Below, piece after piece: positions 25,152 through 32,667 of a stretch of DNA of 64,000 bases. The stretch lies in NCBI GenBank assembly GCA_016709335.1, contig JADJNC010000004.1:186001-250000 (forward strand), read 5' to 3'. Under the pieces are notes generated by a model that was given only the letters and a program-made list of their open reading frames with translations, was not told where the DNA came from and made no database searches. The stretch is from Candidatus Propionivibrio dominans. GTDB lineage: Bacteria; Pseudomonadota; Gammaproteobacteria; Burkholderiales; Rhodocyclaceae. Position 1 is the first letter of the stretch; every line of letters starts with the position of its first letter. The translations under genes were made by a program, and so were the position numbers.

Positions 25152-25631
25152 CTAGTAGGGAATGCCGTTCTTATGAACGAACTTCCACTTCCCTTCGACA
25201 AGCAGTGCCTTGAGATCGTCATCTGGGTAACTTCCTTCGTCTCCTGGCGTTCTATCGCCGATCTCAAGGAAAACAACCTCTTCCGAAGTTTCGTTCATGA
25301 GGCGATGGCCATTACCCGTTCCGGCTTTGAAGCCGGCGCACATGCCAGCGGATAGAAGAGTTCGACCTTCGTCGGTATGCAGTGTGGGGTTGCCTTGCAA
25401 GATATAGATGAACTCGTCTTGCTTGGTATGGGCGTGGCGAAGGGCTGAGACCGCCCCAGGTTCAAGGCGCGTGAGGTTGACACCGAAGTTGCTGAGACCA
25501 AAGAGATCACCGAGCGGTTGCTTCTGCCTCCCGGACATGCGGGAGGCGAAAGGCTCTGGATAGTTTGAAGGCTTGACACGCTTTGGCGCTTCAGAAGCAG
25601 TGATAGCGGTTGGATATGTGCTCTCTGCCAT
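25152..25631 (-). CDS. Cupin-domain protein
   Basis: 159 residues. A single cupin barrel: motif 1 is SALRHAHTKQDEFIYILQGN, with the metal-type His pair and Glu, and motif 2 is GHRLMNETSEEVVFLEIG. The N-terminus has PSNYPEPFASRMSGRQKQPLGDLFGL, seen in a group of transcription-factor-like or sugar-binding cupins. The ligand is not predictable. The start at 25631 is the only good ATG. It is flanked by attC-like sites on both sides, so it is a single-gene cassette. Confidence 0.85.
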   Translation of the reverse strand: MAESTYPTAITASEAPKRVKPSNYPEPFASRMSGRQKQPLGDLFGLSNFGVNLTRLEPGAVSALRHAHTKQDEFIYILQGNPTLHTDEGRTLLSAGMCAGFKAGTGNGHRLMNETSEEVVFLEIGDRTPGDEGSYPDDDLKALLVEGKWKFVHKNGIPY

Positions 25632-25658
25632 ATGAGCCTCGCGAATGAAAAAAATGAG

Positions 25659-25716
25659 GGCTTACGTTTGAATTACGGCTTTATCGCGCCAGTCAATGTT
25701 GAATGATGGGTTGGCC
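25659..25716 (-). other. attC-like site of the RelE/HTH cassette
   Basis: The minus strand starts GGCCAAC (25716-25710) and ends ACGTAAGCC (25665-25659, one base off GTTAGCC). ATTCAAC and ATTCAAACG occupy the L'' and L' positions but pair only partly. Position between two genes supports the call more than sequence does. Confidence 0.4.
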
Positions 25717-25742
25717 CCGCCGACCTACGAGATGCTATTATT

Positions 25743-26060
25743 TCAGGCTGCTTCGGCATGGAGCCGTACGCCAAGGGCATGAGCAACTTTGAGAACAGTC
25801 GCAAAGCTCGGGTTTCCACTTTCGCTCAGGGCTTTGTAGAGACTCTCGCGGCTAAGGCCAGCATCGCGTGCCACCTGCGACATTCCTTTGGCACGAGCAA
25901 TATCACCGAGTGCACGAGCAATACCAGCTGCATCCTCAGGCGCCTCGGTGAGCCAAGCATCGAGGTACTCAGCCATCTCTTCTGGCGTGCGCAGTTGTTC
26001 CGCAACATCGTATGGCACAGTCTTCGTTTTGGCAGTTGGTTTGTGCAAAGTCTTGGGCAT
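25743..26060 (-). CDS. HTH antitoxin of a RelE/HigB-type module
   Basis: 105 residues. The C-terminal half is an XRE-like helix-turn-helix, ARAKGMSQVARDAGLSRESLYKALSESGNPSFATVLKVAHALGVRL, exactly the pattern of the putative addiction-module antidote family. The N-terminal half (YDVAEQLRTPEEMAEYLDAWL) is the toxin-binding part. It starts 11 bp after the toxin stop; the toxin-first order is the HigBA-like arrangement. Confidence 0.88.
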   Translation of the reverse strand: MPKTLHKPTAKTKTVPYDVAEQLRTPEEMAEYLDAWLTEAPEDAAGIARALGDIARAKGMSQVARDAGLSRESLYKALSESGNPSFATVLKVAHALGVRLHAEAA

Positions 26061-26071
26061 TTCAGTTTCTC

Positions 26072-26359
26072 CTACAGATTCCTTGCTAGTGCAATCGCTG
26101 TCTTAACGTCTTGCTGTTGGCTTGACTTATCACCGCCAACCAGAAGAACAATGATTTCGCTACCCCGTTGGGTGTAGTAGACCCGATAGCCCGGCCCGAA
26201 ATCGATCTTTAACTCGGACACTCCATCACTCAGGTTGCGATGCTGTCCAGGATTACCGTGAACCAGACGGTCAACACGCATCTGGATACGAGCACGTCCA
26301 ACGCGATCCTTGAGCGCGTTTATCCAGTCTCGATAGACCTCTGTGGTCCGAACAAGCAT
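26072..26359 (-). CDS. RelE/ParE-superfamily toxin (addiction-module killer type)
   Basis: 95 residues, with the family core WINALKDRVGRARIQMRVDRLVHGNPGQHRNLSDGVSELKIDFGPGYRVYYTQRGSEIIVLLVGGDK and a C-terminal helix. The motifs LSDGVSELKIDFGPGYRVYY and LLVGGDKSSQ are characteristic of the phage-derived Gp49-like/HigB killer proteins, usually mRNA interferases. It forms a cassette with the following HTH gene. Confidence 0.88.
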   Translation of the reverse strand: MLVRTTEVYRDWINALKDRVGRARIQMRVDRLVHGNPGQHRNLSDGVSELKIDFGPGYRVYYTQRGSEIIVLLVGGDKSSQQQDVKTAIALARNL

Positions 26360-26411
26360 AGACCCAGTGTATCCTATATGCTACATATGTCAAGTGCGCT
26401 GATGTCTGTGG

Positions 26412-26481
26412 GCCGAACGTAGAGGTCAGCGGGCGGTGCGCGGCTTCATCGCGCAGCGTCCGCTGGACCGCCGGGTTCGGC
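26412..26481 (-). other. attC site
   Basis: A 70-bp site directly after the stop codon of the gene at 26483. The minus strand reads GCCGAAC, spacer CCGGCGG, arm TCCAGCGGACGCTGCGCG, loop, arm CGCGCACCGCCCGCTGACC and core ACGTTCGGC. GCCGAAC is the exact complement of the GTTCGGC that opens this cassette at 26942-26936. Confidence 0.78.
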
Positions 26482-26482
26482 G

Positions 26483-26893
26483 TCACTTGGCGCGTATTCT
26501 GTTGTTCTTGGCGTTGTGCTCAAGCTCGCAGAGGCCGAGTTCTTCCATAAGCGGAGGCACATAAACTCCGAAGCGGCCGCGCAGGCCTTTCTTCAGGCCG
26601 TACCAACCACCGACCGGATTTACCTCAGAACGCCCCCAGGCCTCCACCGTTCCTTCCTTAACGGGTTTCTGCTCATCGGCTCCGCCAAGTTCAACCCAGT
26701 CGCCAGCCTTCTTGAGCATAGCGTGCAGGTCGTCAATGCACCGCGCATCGTAGTGCAGCACTGTGCTACCCACCGTGCAGACGAGGATCCGCTTACCGTC
26801 CTTCTCGTCGGTATGCATCGTGTACTCGGAGGTACCTGGCGGCGTCTTCAGCTTCCACGGATTGTCTTTGGGGCGATTTGGCAGTGTGGCCAT
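26483..26893 (-). CDS. Conserved hypothetical cassette protein
   Basis: 136 residues from the ATG at 26893, chosen for the ribosome site GGAAGGAA; the frame is open further upstream only through the attC site. Sequence highlights are NPWKLKTPPGTSEYTMHTDE, VGSTVLHYDARCIDDLHAML, WVELGGADEQKPVKEGTVEAWG and NPVGGWYGLKKGLRGRFGVYVPPLMEELGL. I recall similar proteins as recurrent uncharacterised genes in bacteria but cannot give a function. The whole gene fits between two well-formed attC sites. Confidence 0.75.
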   Translation of the reverse strand: MATLPNRPKDNPWKLKTPPGTSEYTMHTDEKDGKRILVCTVGSTVLHYDARCIDDLHAMLKKAGDWVELGGADEQKPVKEGTVEAWGRSEVNPVGGWYGLKKGLRGRFGVYVPPLMEELGLCELEHNAKNNRIRAK

Positions 26894-26935
26894 GGCATTC
26901 CTTCCAGATAGTAGATGAACCGTTTCTTCTGTGAC

Positions 26936-27049
26936 GCCGAACGTTGGAAGTGAGGCGCACGCGGCAGCATTGGCCCGCGAGGCGCAAGATAAACAACGGC
27001 GCAGCGCAGGCCAATGCCGTTGCGTGTCGCCTCGACCGACTGGTTGGAC
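26936..27049 (-). other. Long attC site next to IS91-like element 1
   Basis: A 114-bp site. The minus strand opens GTCCAAC (27049-27043) and closes ACGTTCGGC (core 26942-26936). Between them are long complementary arms, TCGAGGCGACACGCAACGGC with ATTGGCC, and GGCCAATGCTGCCG with CGTGCGCCTC. GTCCAAC complements the GTTGGAC at 29424-29418, so both belong to one cassette that now contains the IS91-like element. Confidence 0.78.
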
Positions 27050-27161
27050 GAAGCCGCTACGCGGAGGAATCGCCTGCTGCGGCACCACGGATTATCCTGC
27101 ACCTTCATCCCCTCAATCCCGAGGGGTTTGATTGTGCAATATTTCGTGAGGATAAACCAGC

Positions 27162-28070
27162 ATGACGACCATCGCCGCCGAGCACTTTGACCGGCAATAC
27201 CAGACGCATCTCAAGCACCTCAAGCTCAAGGGGCTGCAACCCAAGACCATCGAGGCCTACTCGCGCGCCATCCGCCGGGTTGGCGACTACTTCGATCAGC
27301 AGATTGACACGCTGTCCGCAGACCCAGCTGACGGACTACTTCACCGACCTGGTGGCCTCGCACTCCTGGAGTACGGTCAAGCTTGACCTGTACGGCTTGA
27401 AGTTCTACTACGCCCATGTCTTGCGCCAGCCCTGGGTGGCGCCCGGACTGATCAAGCCCCCGAAGACCCAGCGCTTGCCGGACATTGTCACCGTCGAGGA
27501 AGCCCAGCGGCTGTTCGCCGCCACCCGCGTGATCAGCTACCGGGTGTTCTACTTCACCCTCTACAGCCTGGGACTGCGTCTCGGCGAAGGACTACGGCTG
27601 CAGGTCGGCGATATCGACGCGGCACGCGGTCGGGTACACATCCGCAATGCCAAGGGCAACCGGGATCGCCTCGTTCCGCTGCCGCAAGCGACCCACCAGC
27701 TTTTGCGCCGCTTCTGGTCCGTGCATCGCAACCCCGTGCTGTTGTTCCCCAGTCGCCAGGGTGGCGTGAAAGCGGCGGCGACCGCGACCACGCCGATGGA
27801 TCCCGGCGGTGTTCAAACCACCCTGCACAAGGTGATCACCACCTGCGGCCTAAAAAAAAGATCACGCCGCACAGCCTGAGGCACGCCTACGCCACGCACC
27901 TGATCGAGGCTGGCGTCGATCTGATCGAGGTGCAGAAATTCCTCGGCCATCACTCGATTCTGACCACCGCTCGCTACACCCATCTGACCGACCAGACCAA
28001 GCATCACGCCATCGCACGGATCAACGGCCTGATGGATGGCTTCTCCATCGACTGGGGAAAGGTCAAATGA
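27162..28070 (+). pseudogene. Tyrosine recombinase of IS91-like element 1, two frame breaks
   Basis: About 302 residues if repaired. The SAM-like N-domain starts HFDRQYQTHLKHLKLKGLQPKTIEAYSRAI. The catalytic part has [20 protein letters not shown] (Arg I), [15 protein letters not shown] (His-x-x-Arg) and [16 protein letters not shown] (Tyr). The first break is an extra base in the CCC run near 27,325; the second is in the run of eight A near 27,855. Both are homopolymers, so sequencing error is possible. The stop overlaps the transposase start (ATGA). It is not an IntI: the IntI-specific insertion is absent. Confidence 0.75.
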
Positions 28071-29176
28071 TCCGGCTGGCTGCCGTGATCGACGCCTTCG
28101 AGGCCGACTTCCTGGCGCAGTACCGGCACCGACTCCGGCCCGAGCACTATCGCGCCCTGGCGGCAATGACGCATTGCCGCACGCAATCGAGCCTGAAGAT
28201 GCAGGTCAAATGCACGGCATGTGAGCATCAGAAACTGGTGCCGCATTCCTGCGGCCACCGCCACTGCCCGCACTGCCAGCATCATGAGAGTCAGCAGTGG
28301 CTGGAACGCCAGATGAAGAAGCAGGTGCCCGCCGAGTATTTCCTGATGACGTTCACCCTGCCCGCCGAATTCAGGGCGCTGGCCTGGGCGCACCAGAACG
28401 TCGTCTATGAGTTGCTGATGCGCTGTAGCTGGGAGACGGTGCGTACCTTCAGCCAGAACGACAAACCGCTTCAGGGGACGCCCGGTGCCACTGCGGTGCT
28501 GCACACGAACACGCGCCGGCTGGATTATCACCCGCATGTCCATCTCGTCATGCCGGCGGCAGCGATCAATGGCGAGGATAAGCGCTGGCGGACGAAACGG
28601 CCCGGCAAGGGCAAGGGCGGCTATCTGTTCTGCCATAAGGCGCTGGCCAAGGTCTTCCGGGCGAAGCTGCTGGCCGGCATCGAAGCGGCCGGGCTGTCGC
28701 TGCCCGACCGTTACCCGGAGAAGTGGGTGGTGGATTGTAAATCCGTTGGCTCGGGAGAACCGGCGCTGATCTATCTGGGGCGCTATCTTTATCGTGGAGT
28801 CATTCGCGAAAAGGATATCGTCGCCTGCGGCGACGGCCTGGTGTGCTTCCGCTATCAAAACGCCAAGACCGGGCGGATGGAGCAGCGCACCGTGGCCGGT
28901 GCGGATTTCCTGTGGCTGGTGTTGCAGCATGTGCTGCCCAAGGGCTTTCGGCGGGCGCGCAATTACGGCTTTCTGCATCCGAACTGCAAGCGCTTGATCG
29001 CCTTGCTGCACCTGGTGCTGAAGTTCGCTCCGGGCCGCTCAATGGCCTGGGTCAAGGAACGGGCACCGATCCTGTGCACCTGCTGCGGGGCGCTGATGGC
29101 GATCGTGCGAACGCGGTTGCGCTCGGTGTTCTCCGGCGGTGTGCCGGTGCCCATTGCCACTCCGGGGGCGCTGTGA
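28067..29176 (+). CDS. IS91-family HUH transposase
   Basis: 369 residues, frame intact. The N-terminal zinc-binding region is [27 protein letters not shown]. The HUH motif lies in [18 protein letters not shown] and the catalytic tyrosine pair in [15 protein letters not shown]-terminal CxC-type segment ([14 protein letters not shown]) is present. It acts by rolling-circle-like single-strand transfer. The ATG overlaps the recombinase stop. Confidence 0.93.
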   Translation: MIRLAAVIDAFEADFLAQYRHRLRPEHYRALAAMTHCRTQSSLKMQVKCTACEHQKLVPHSCGHRHCPHCQHHESQQWLERQMKKQVPAEYFLMTFTLPAEFRALAWAHQNVVYELLMRCSWETVRTFSQNDKPLQGTPGATAVLHTNTRRLDYHPHVHLVMPAAAINGEDKRWRTKRPGKGKGGYLFCHKALAKVFRAKLLAGIEAAGLSLPDRYPEKWVVDCKSVGSGEPALIYLGRYLYRGVIREKDIVACGDGLVCFRYQNAKTGRMEQRTVAGADFLWLVLQHVLPKGFRRARNYGFLHPNCKRLIALLHLVLKFAPGRSMAWVKERAPILCTCCGALMAIVRTRLRSVFSGGVPVPIATPGAL

Positions 29177-29417
29177 CCGTGTAAACGATACGCCCCTCGG
29201 CAGGTCACTGAATTTCAGCGCCCAGCAAGCTGAGGGGGACGGCTTGCTCCGAATCGGGGCTCAATGGGTTAATCAACGCCCGAATCGGGCATCGGCGGCC
29301 GCAATGGCTCGCCTGGAGGGGGCATTGGCGCCGCTCCCTCCGGAAAAACCTCAATCCGGGGTACTTCCCAAATACATATTTTCTAGGGGGGCCAAACGGA
29401 ACTCAGGGACCGGGCTC

Positions 29418-29472
29418 GTCCAACAAACGGTTCAGATCGTGGCTTCGCACGATCTAACCTTATTCGTTAGCA
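29418..29472 (-). other. attC site
   Basis: A compact 55-bp site. The minus strand starts TGCTAAC (29472-29466), has arms GGTTAGATCGTG and CACGATCTGAACC around CGAAGC, and ends GTTTGTTGGAC with core GTTGGAC (29424-29418). TGCTAAC is the exact complement of GTTAGCA, which opens this cassette at 30047-30041. Confidence 0.78.
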
Positions 29473-29473
29473 A

Positions 29474-30037
29474 TCATTTTCTGAACAACCACGTAAAGAA
29501 CGCATTCTTTTTATTGTGTGAGTTATTTTCTGACAATAAAACTTCAGGAGCAGCTTCTGACTTTGGAAGTTGTTCAAAAACACCATAGGGTGAAAAGTCT
29601 CTAATCAGGTACTCCTTCGCTTCGTCGAGCGAGACAAAGCTTTGGCACTGACGTAGCGTTCCCCTCTCCCGAAACTGCAACTCCCACCCCTTATCTTTCT
29701 TCACTAGTGAGTAGCCGTCAGAGCAAAAGGGATTCATGCTTACAAAACGCTCAATGGGCATTGTTCTGGCCCACTGAAGATACTCATCTTGGTTGATCGT
29801 AAAAAGCTCACCAACTTGATTACGCATGGCTCCGCAGTAAAGAGTCATCGCTTCCCATAGCGTTGCCCCATGCACTCTATTTTCAAGCAATGCAAGTTGC
29901 TCTTCTTTTGTGTACGGCGGAGGGTGGAGTTGATAACCCGTACCAGTAACTTCATCGAATGACGGAAATTCGAAGTCTTCAGAACGAAAATTATCTCCGC
30001 GTTCTTCTGGTGACATAGGGGCTTTCCACTTTGCCAT
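29474..30037 (-). CDS. Unknown cassette protein between the two IS91-like elements
   Basis: 187 residues from the ATG at 30037 (MAKWKAPMSPEERGDN); the frame upstream of it is attC sequence. The base composition is more AT-rich than the flanking elements. It shows KEEQLALLENRVHGATLWEAMTLYCGAMRNQVGELFTINQDEYLQWARTM and WELQFRERGTLRQCQSFVSLDEAKEYLIRDF, a soluble mixed fold without a known motif. It is a complete cassette: attC sites lie immediately on both sides. Confidence 0.7.
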   Translation of the reverse strand: MAKWKAPMSPEERGDNFRSEDFEFPSFDEVTGTGYQLHPPPYTKEEQLALLENRVHGATLWEAMTLYCGAMRNQVGELFTINQDEYLQWARTMPIERFVSMNPFCSDGYSLVKKDKGWELQFRERGTLRQCQSFVSLDEAKEYLIRDFSPYGVFEQLPKSEAAPEVLLSENNSHNKKNAFFTWLFRK

Positions 30038-30040
30038 GAG

Positions 30041-30123
30041 TGCTAACGAATAGCGTTTATCCGCCGACGCAGGCGAGTTGGATGAGTGCGCGGAGTCATA
30101 TCGGCGGATAAACCTTGTTGAAC
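30041..30123 (-). other. attC site next to IS91-like element 2
   Basis: An 83-bp site. The minus strand opens GTTCAAC (30123-30117), has 13-bp perfectly complementary arms (30055-30067 and 30101-30113, GTTTATCCGCCGA on the plus strand) and closes CGTTAGCA (30047-30041). GTTCAAC complements the GTTGAAC at 32554-32548 beside intI, so together they bound the first cassette position. Confidence 0.75.
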
Positions 30124-30383
30124 TGAACCGCCGCTCGGACGGTTGATTGGGGGATTGTAAGGCCAATCCGGTTCAAATCAAACCGACGGCATAACCCCTT
30201 GATGGCGGCTCATGTCTTCCGGGCGCGCAACGGATGGCTCGTCCCTTGGAAGGTGAGTGCGAACGGAACAAACCACGGCACGACACGGCCTAAATTGCCC
30301 ATCCAGTCTGGAACGGGCGAGCCGATCCCTGGCGAGGTTGAACGCCATCAAACACGACCCAGAAAGGATTCCATTCATCCGCA

Positions 30384-31550
30384 TCACGGCGGCCCATGGG
30401 CCAGCGGCCCGTGCAGTCGCTGCGGGGTGATCACCGCCGTCACCACGAAGTGACCGGCACACGCCGGGCAGCGCGTCCAGTCGATGCCCGCCACCCGCTC
30501 CATGAACTCCGCAACCGATTCAATCACCTCCGGTTCGGGCGTCGGTGCCGCCAGCGCGCTGCGGGCCTGCGCCAGGCGCCGGGTCTTGTGCGCCGGCGCC
30601 AGCAAGCCATAGTGCCGAATCCGCTTGAACCCGTTGGGTAGCACGTGCAGGAAGAAGCGCTCGATGAACGCCGGGCCGGGCAAGTGCATCACACGTTTCT
30701 TGCCGCTACTTGGATCGGCGCGCACACGAAAGGCCACCTGGCCCTCGTCAATACCGACGATACGTTCGTTCGAAATCGCCACCCGATGTGTATAACGCCC
30801 CAGATACTCCAGCACTTGGGCTGGACCGCCCAGGGGTTGCTTGGCATAGACCACCCAGTCATGCAGATAAAGCGCACGTTTCAGATCGCGCCACGGCGTG
30901 CCACCCAGTTGCGCATCAACACGCCATCCCTCCTTGCTGCGCAGCGCGTCCAGCCGCGCCATGAACTTGCCGCGAAACACCTTCGACAGTGCTTTGACCG
31001 GAAACAGAAAGCCGCGCTTCGGGGTTTTCCACCCCCCCCCTTGGGTCAGTGCACCACCGGCCACCAGCGCATGCAGATGCACATGCCGGCCCAGATCCTG
31101 CTGCCAGGTGTGCAGGATCAGCGAGAACGCCGCTTCGCCGCCCAAGTGGCGTGGATTGGCCGCGAACTCGGTCAGCGTTTCGGAGACGGCGGCGAACAGG
31201 CACTCGTAGAGACCCCGCGCATGTCGACCCATCAAGTTGTTGAGCGCATGCGGCACGGTGAATACAAGATGGAAGTACGGTACCGGCAACAGTTCCTGTC
31301 GCCGCGCCCGCAGCCAGGCGTCCTTGGCGCGGGTCTGGCAGGTCGGGCAATGCCGGTTACGGCACGAGTGATAGACGTGCCGAACCTTCCCGCAGGACGC
31401 GCAGGTTTCAACATGGCCGCCGAGGGCTGCGGTTCGGCAAACAACAAGGGCTCGCCAGACCTTGGCGACACGGGCCGACAACGTGTGCGAGGCCAGCCAG
31501 GCCGGGCCGAAGGTGCGCAGCACCTCGGCCAGGCCACCAGACGCGGGCAA
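30384..31550 (-). CDS. IS91-family HUH transposase, element 2
   Basis: 388 residues, frame intact. Zinc region CASCGKVRHVYHSCRNRHCPTCQ near residue 55, HUH motif in LGRHVHLHALVAGG, and tyrosine pair in VLEYLGRYTHRVAI. The start is TTG at 31550, four bases after the recombinase stop. The C-terminus has CPACAGHFVVTAVI. Sequence identity with the transposase of element 1 is low by eye, so the two elements are not recent copies of each other. Confidence 0.93.
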   Translation of the reverse strand: MPASGGLAEVLRTFGPAWLASHTLSARVAKVWRALVVCRTAALGGHVETCASCGKVRHVYHSCRNRHCPTCQTRAKDAWLRARRQELLPVPYFHLVFTVPHALNNLMGRHARGLYECLFAAVSETLTEFAANPRHLGGEAAFSLILHTWQQDLGRHVHLHALVAGGALTQGGGWKTPKRGFLFPVKALSKVFRGKFMARLDALRSKEGWRVDAQLGGTPWRDLKRALYLHDWVVYAKQPLGGPAQVLEYLGRYTHRVAISNERIVGIDEGQVAFRVRADPSSGKKRVMHLPGPAFIERFFLHVLPNGFKRIRHYGLLAPAHKTRRLAQARSALAAPTPEPEVIESVAEFMERVAGIDWTRCPACAGHFVVTAVITPQRLHGPLAHGPP

Positions 31551-31554
31551 CGTC

Positions 31555-32400
31555 TTAGTCCGGGGTCAGCAACTCCAGAGGTGAGGTGGTGCCGGTCAGT
31601 CGGGATCGCGCCAGATGCAGGTAGCGCATGGTGGTCGAAATGTGGCCGTGTCCGAGCAGGCACTGGATGGTGTGCAGATCGATGCCGGCTTCGAGTAGGT
31701 GGGTGGCGAAACAATGGCGTAGCGTGTGGATGCCTCCACCCGAAGGCAGGTCGGCCGCGTCGCGGGTCGCGCCATACAGTCGCTGAACGGTCTTGTCACT
31801 GAGCGGGCCGTCACCGGCCCGGTTCGGAAAAACCCAGTGCCGCGGTCGAAAGGCTCGCCAGTACAGGCGCAGCGAATCCAGCAGACGGGGCGAGAGGAGG
31901 GTATAGCGATCCTTGCCGCCCTTGCCCTGGCGAACCTTGATGCACATCCGGTCCGGCGCGGATTCGATGTCGGTGAGTTCCAGCGCGCAGACTTCGGAGA
32001 GACGCAGCCCGGCAGCGTAGACCGTTTCGAGTAAGGTACGGTCACGCAGAGACCGGCAATGGGCGAACAAGCGCGTGATTTCGTCACGGGATAGGATGAG
32101 CGGTAGCCGCTTGGGTACTTTGGCCATCGGTATGTCGATCCAGATCGCCGGTTTCTTGAGGACTTCGCCAAATAGGAAACGAATGGCGCAGGCCGCCTGA
32201 TTGACACTGGCGTAGGCCATCTTCTTCTCGGTGATGAGGTGCAATAGATAGGTCTGGATTGCCGCCGCGTCGAGCGTATCAGGGGATCGTCGGTAATACT
32301 TGGCCAGCCCGGTTACGCAGGCCAGATAGGATTCCTTGGTCCGCGCAGCAAAGCCGCGCAAGACCATGGCGTTGTTCATTCGTTGACGTAGTTCGCTCAT
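31555..32400 (-). CDS. Tyrosine recombinase of IS91-like element 2
   Basis: 281 residues from the ATG at 32400, fixed by the ribosome site GAGGAG six bases upstream. N-domain GFAARTKESYLACVTGLAKYYRR; catalytic residues in ETVYAAGLRLSEVCALELTDI, GIHTLRHCFATHLLEAG and LLGHGHISTTMRYLHL. XerD-like and without the IntI-specific insertion. It precedes the HUH transposase by four bases. Such pairs are known in a subset of IS91 elements; the recombinase's role there is not clear. Confidence 0.9.
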   Translation of the reverse strand: MSELRQRMNNAMVLRGFAARTKESYLACVTGLAKYYRRSPDTLDAAAIQTYLLHLITEKKMAYASVNQAACAIRFLFGEVLKKPAIWIDIPMAKVPKRLPLILSRDEITRLFAHCRSLRDRTLLETVYAAGLRLSEVCALELTDIESAPDRMCIKVRQGKGGKDRYTLLSPRLLDSLRLYWRAFRPRHWVFPNRAGDGPLSDKTVQRLYGATRDAADLPSGGGIHTLRHCFATHLLEAGIDLHTIQCLLGHGHISTTMRYLHLARSRLTGTTSPLELLTPD

Positions 32401-32547
32401 CTCGTTCTCCTCGTGAAGTTTGGGAACAGTCCCAATCAGGAGAACGGTTGGCCAACGGCTCAGCTTGAATACGGGTTCAGGCGATGACCCGTACGATGCA
32501 GACAACAACGCGGTGGTCGAGTGCTCAACCACCGCGTTAGCGGTTTA

Positions 32548-32610
32548 GTTCAACGTGATGTAGACGTCACATCGTCGAGTAAACAGATTATTGGACTGAC
32601 CAATAATCTG
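32548..32610 (-). other. Putative attI region next to the integron integrase
   Basis: On the minus strand GTTGAAC (32554-32548) fits GTTRRRY and stands where the attI cross-over should be, about 115 bp from the intI start. Between it and the gene lies a perfect palindrome, CAGATTATTGG-ACTGA-CCAATAATCTG (32584-32610), which may be an integrase- or regulator-binding element. The call depends on position; GTTGAAC also matches the end of IS91-like element 2. Confidence 0.5.
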
Positions 32611-32628
32611 GCGAACGAGCGTAAGTTG

Positions 32629-32644
32629 CTGTATATTAGTACAG
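32629..32644 (+). promoter_or_regulatory. LexA (SOS) box of the integron integrase
   Basis: CTGTATATTAGTACAG is a perfect CTGT-N8-ACAG palindrome, extended by TG on the left and TA on the right. It lies 24 bp before the intI ATG and overlaps the expected -10/start region. LexA control of integron integrases is established for several integrons. Confidence 0.88.
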
Positions 32645-32667
32645 TACTTTGTGACTTGAGGGTTGCC

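Larger units (their letters stand above)
27050..29417 (+). mobile_element. IS91-like element 1 (tyrosine recombinase + HUH transposase)
   Basis: The element carries a tyrosine recombinase gene and an IS91-type transposase gene, coupled by a 4-bp overlap, in the direction opposite to the cassettes. Exact ends are not provable. The left side (27043 on) reads GTTGGACGAAGCCGCTACGC and the right side, read inward on the minus strand from 29424, GTTGGACGAGCCCGGTCCC. A left-end hairpin CCCCTC-AATCCC-GAGGGG lies near 27110. The left end resembles that of element 2. The 240 bp after the transposase hold no gene. Confidence 0.7.
30124..32547 (-). mobile_element. IS91-like element 2 (tyrosine recombinase + HUH transposase)
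   Basis: A second, clearly different element of the same architecture, oriented like the cassettes. Its left end (minus strand from 32554) reads GTTGAACTAAACCGCTAACG, similar to the left end of element 1, followed by a perfect 11-bp stem (AACGCGGTGGT and its complement, 32508-32539). Its right side is TGAACCGCCGCTCGGACGG at 30124 on the plus strand, adjacent to GAAC, a target tetranucleotide known for IS91. The 260 bp beyond the transposase hold no gene. The end points are inferred. Confidence 0.7.

Noticed and set aside
27162..28070. Tyrosine recombinase at 27.2 kb as the integron integrase
   Set aside because: It lacks the IntI-specific insertion and is coupled to an IS91-type transposase. 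The gene at 32668-33664 has the insertion and the right position.
28004..29011. 335-codon minus-strand frame opposite the IS91 transposase
   Set aside because: Antisense of an intact transposase.
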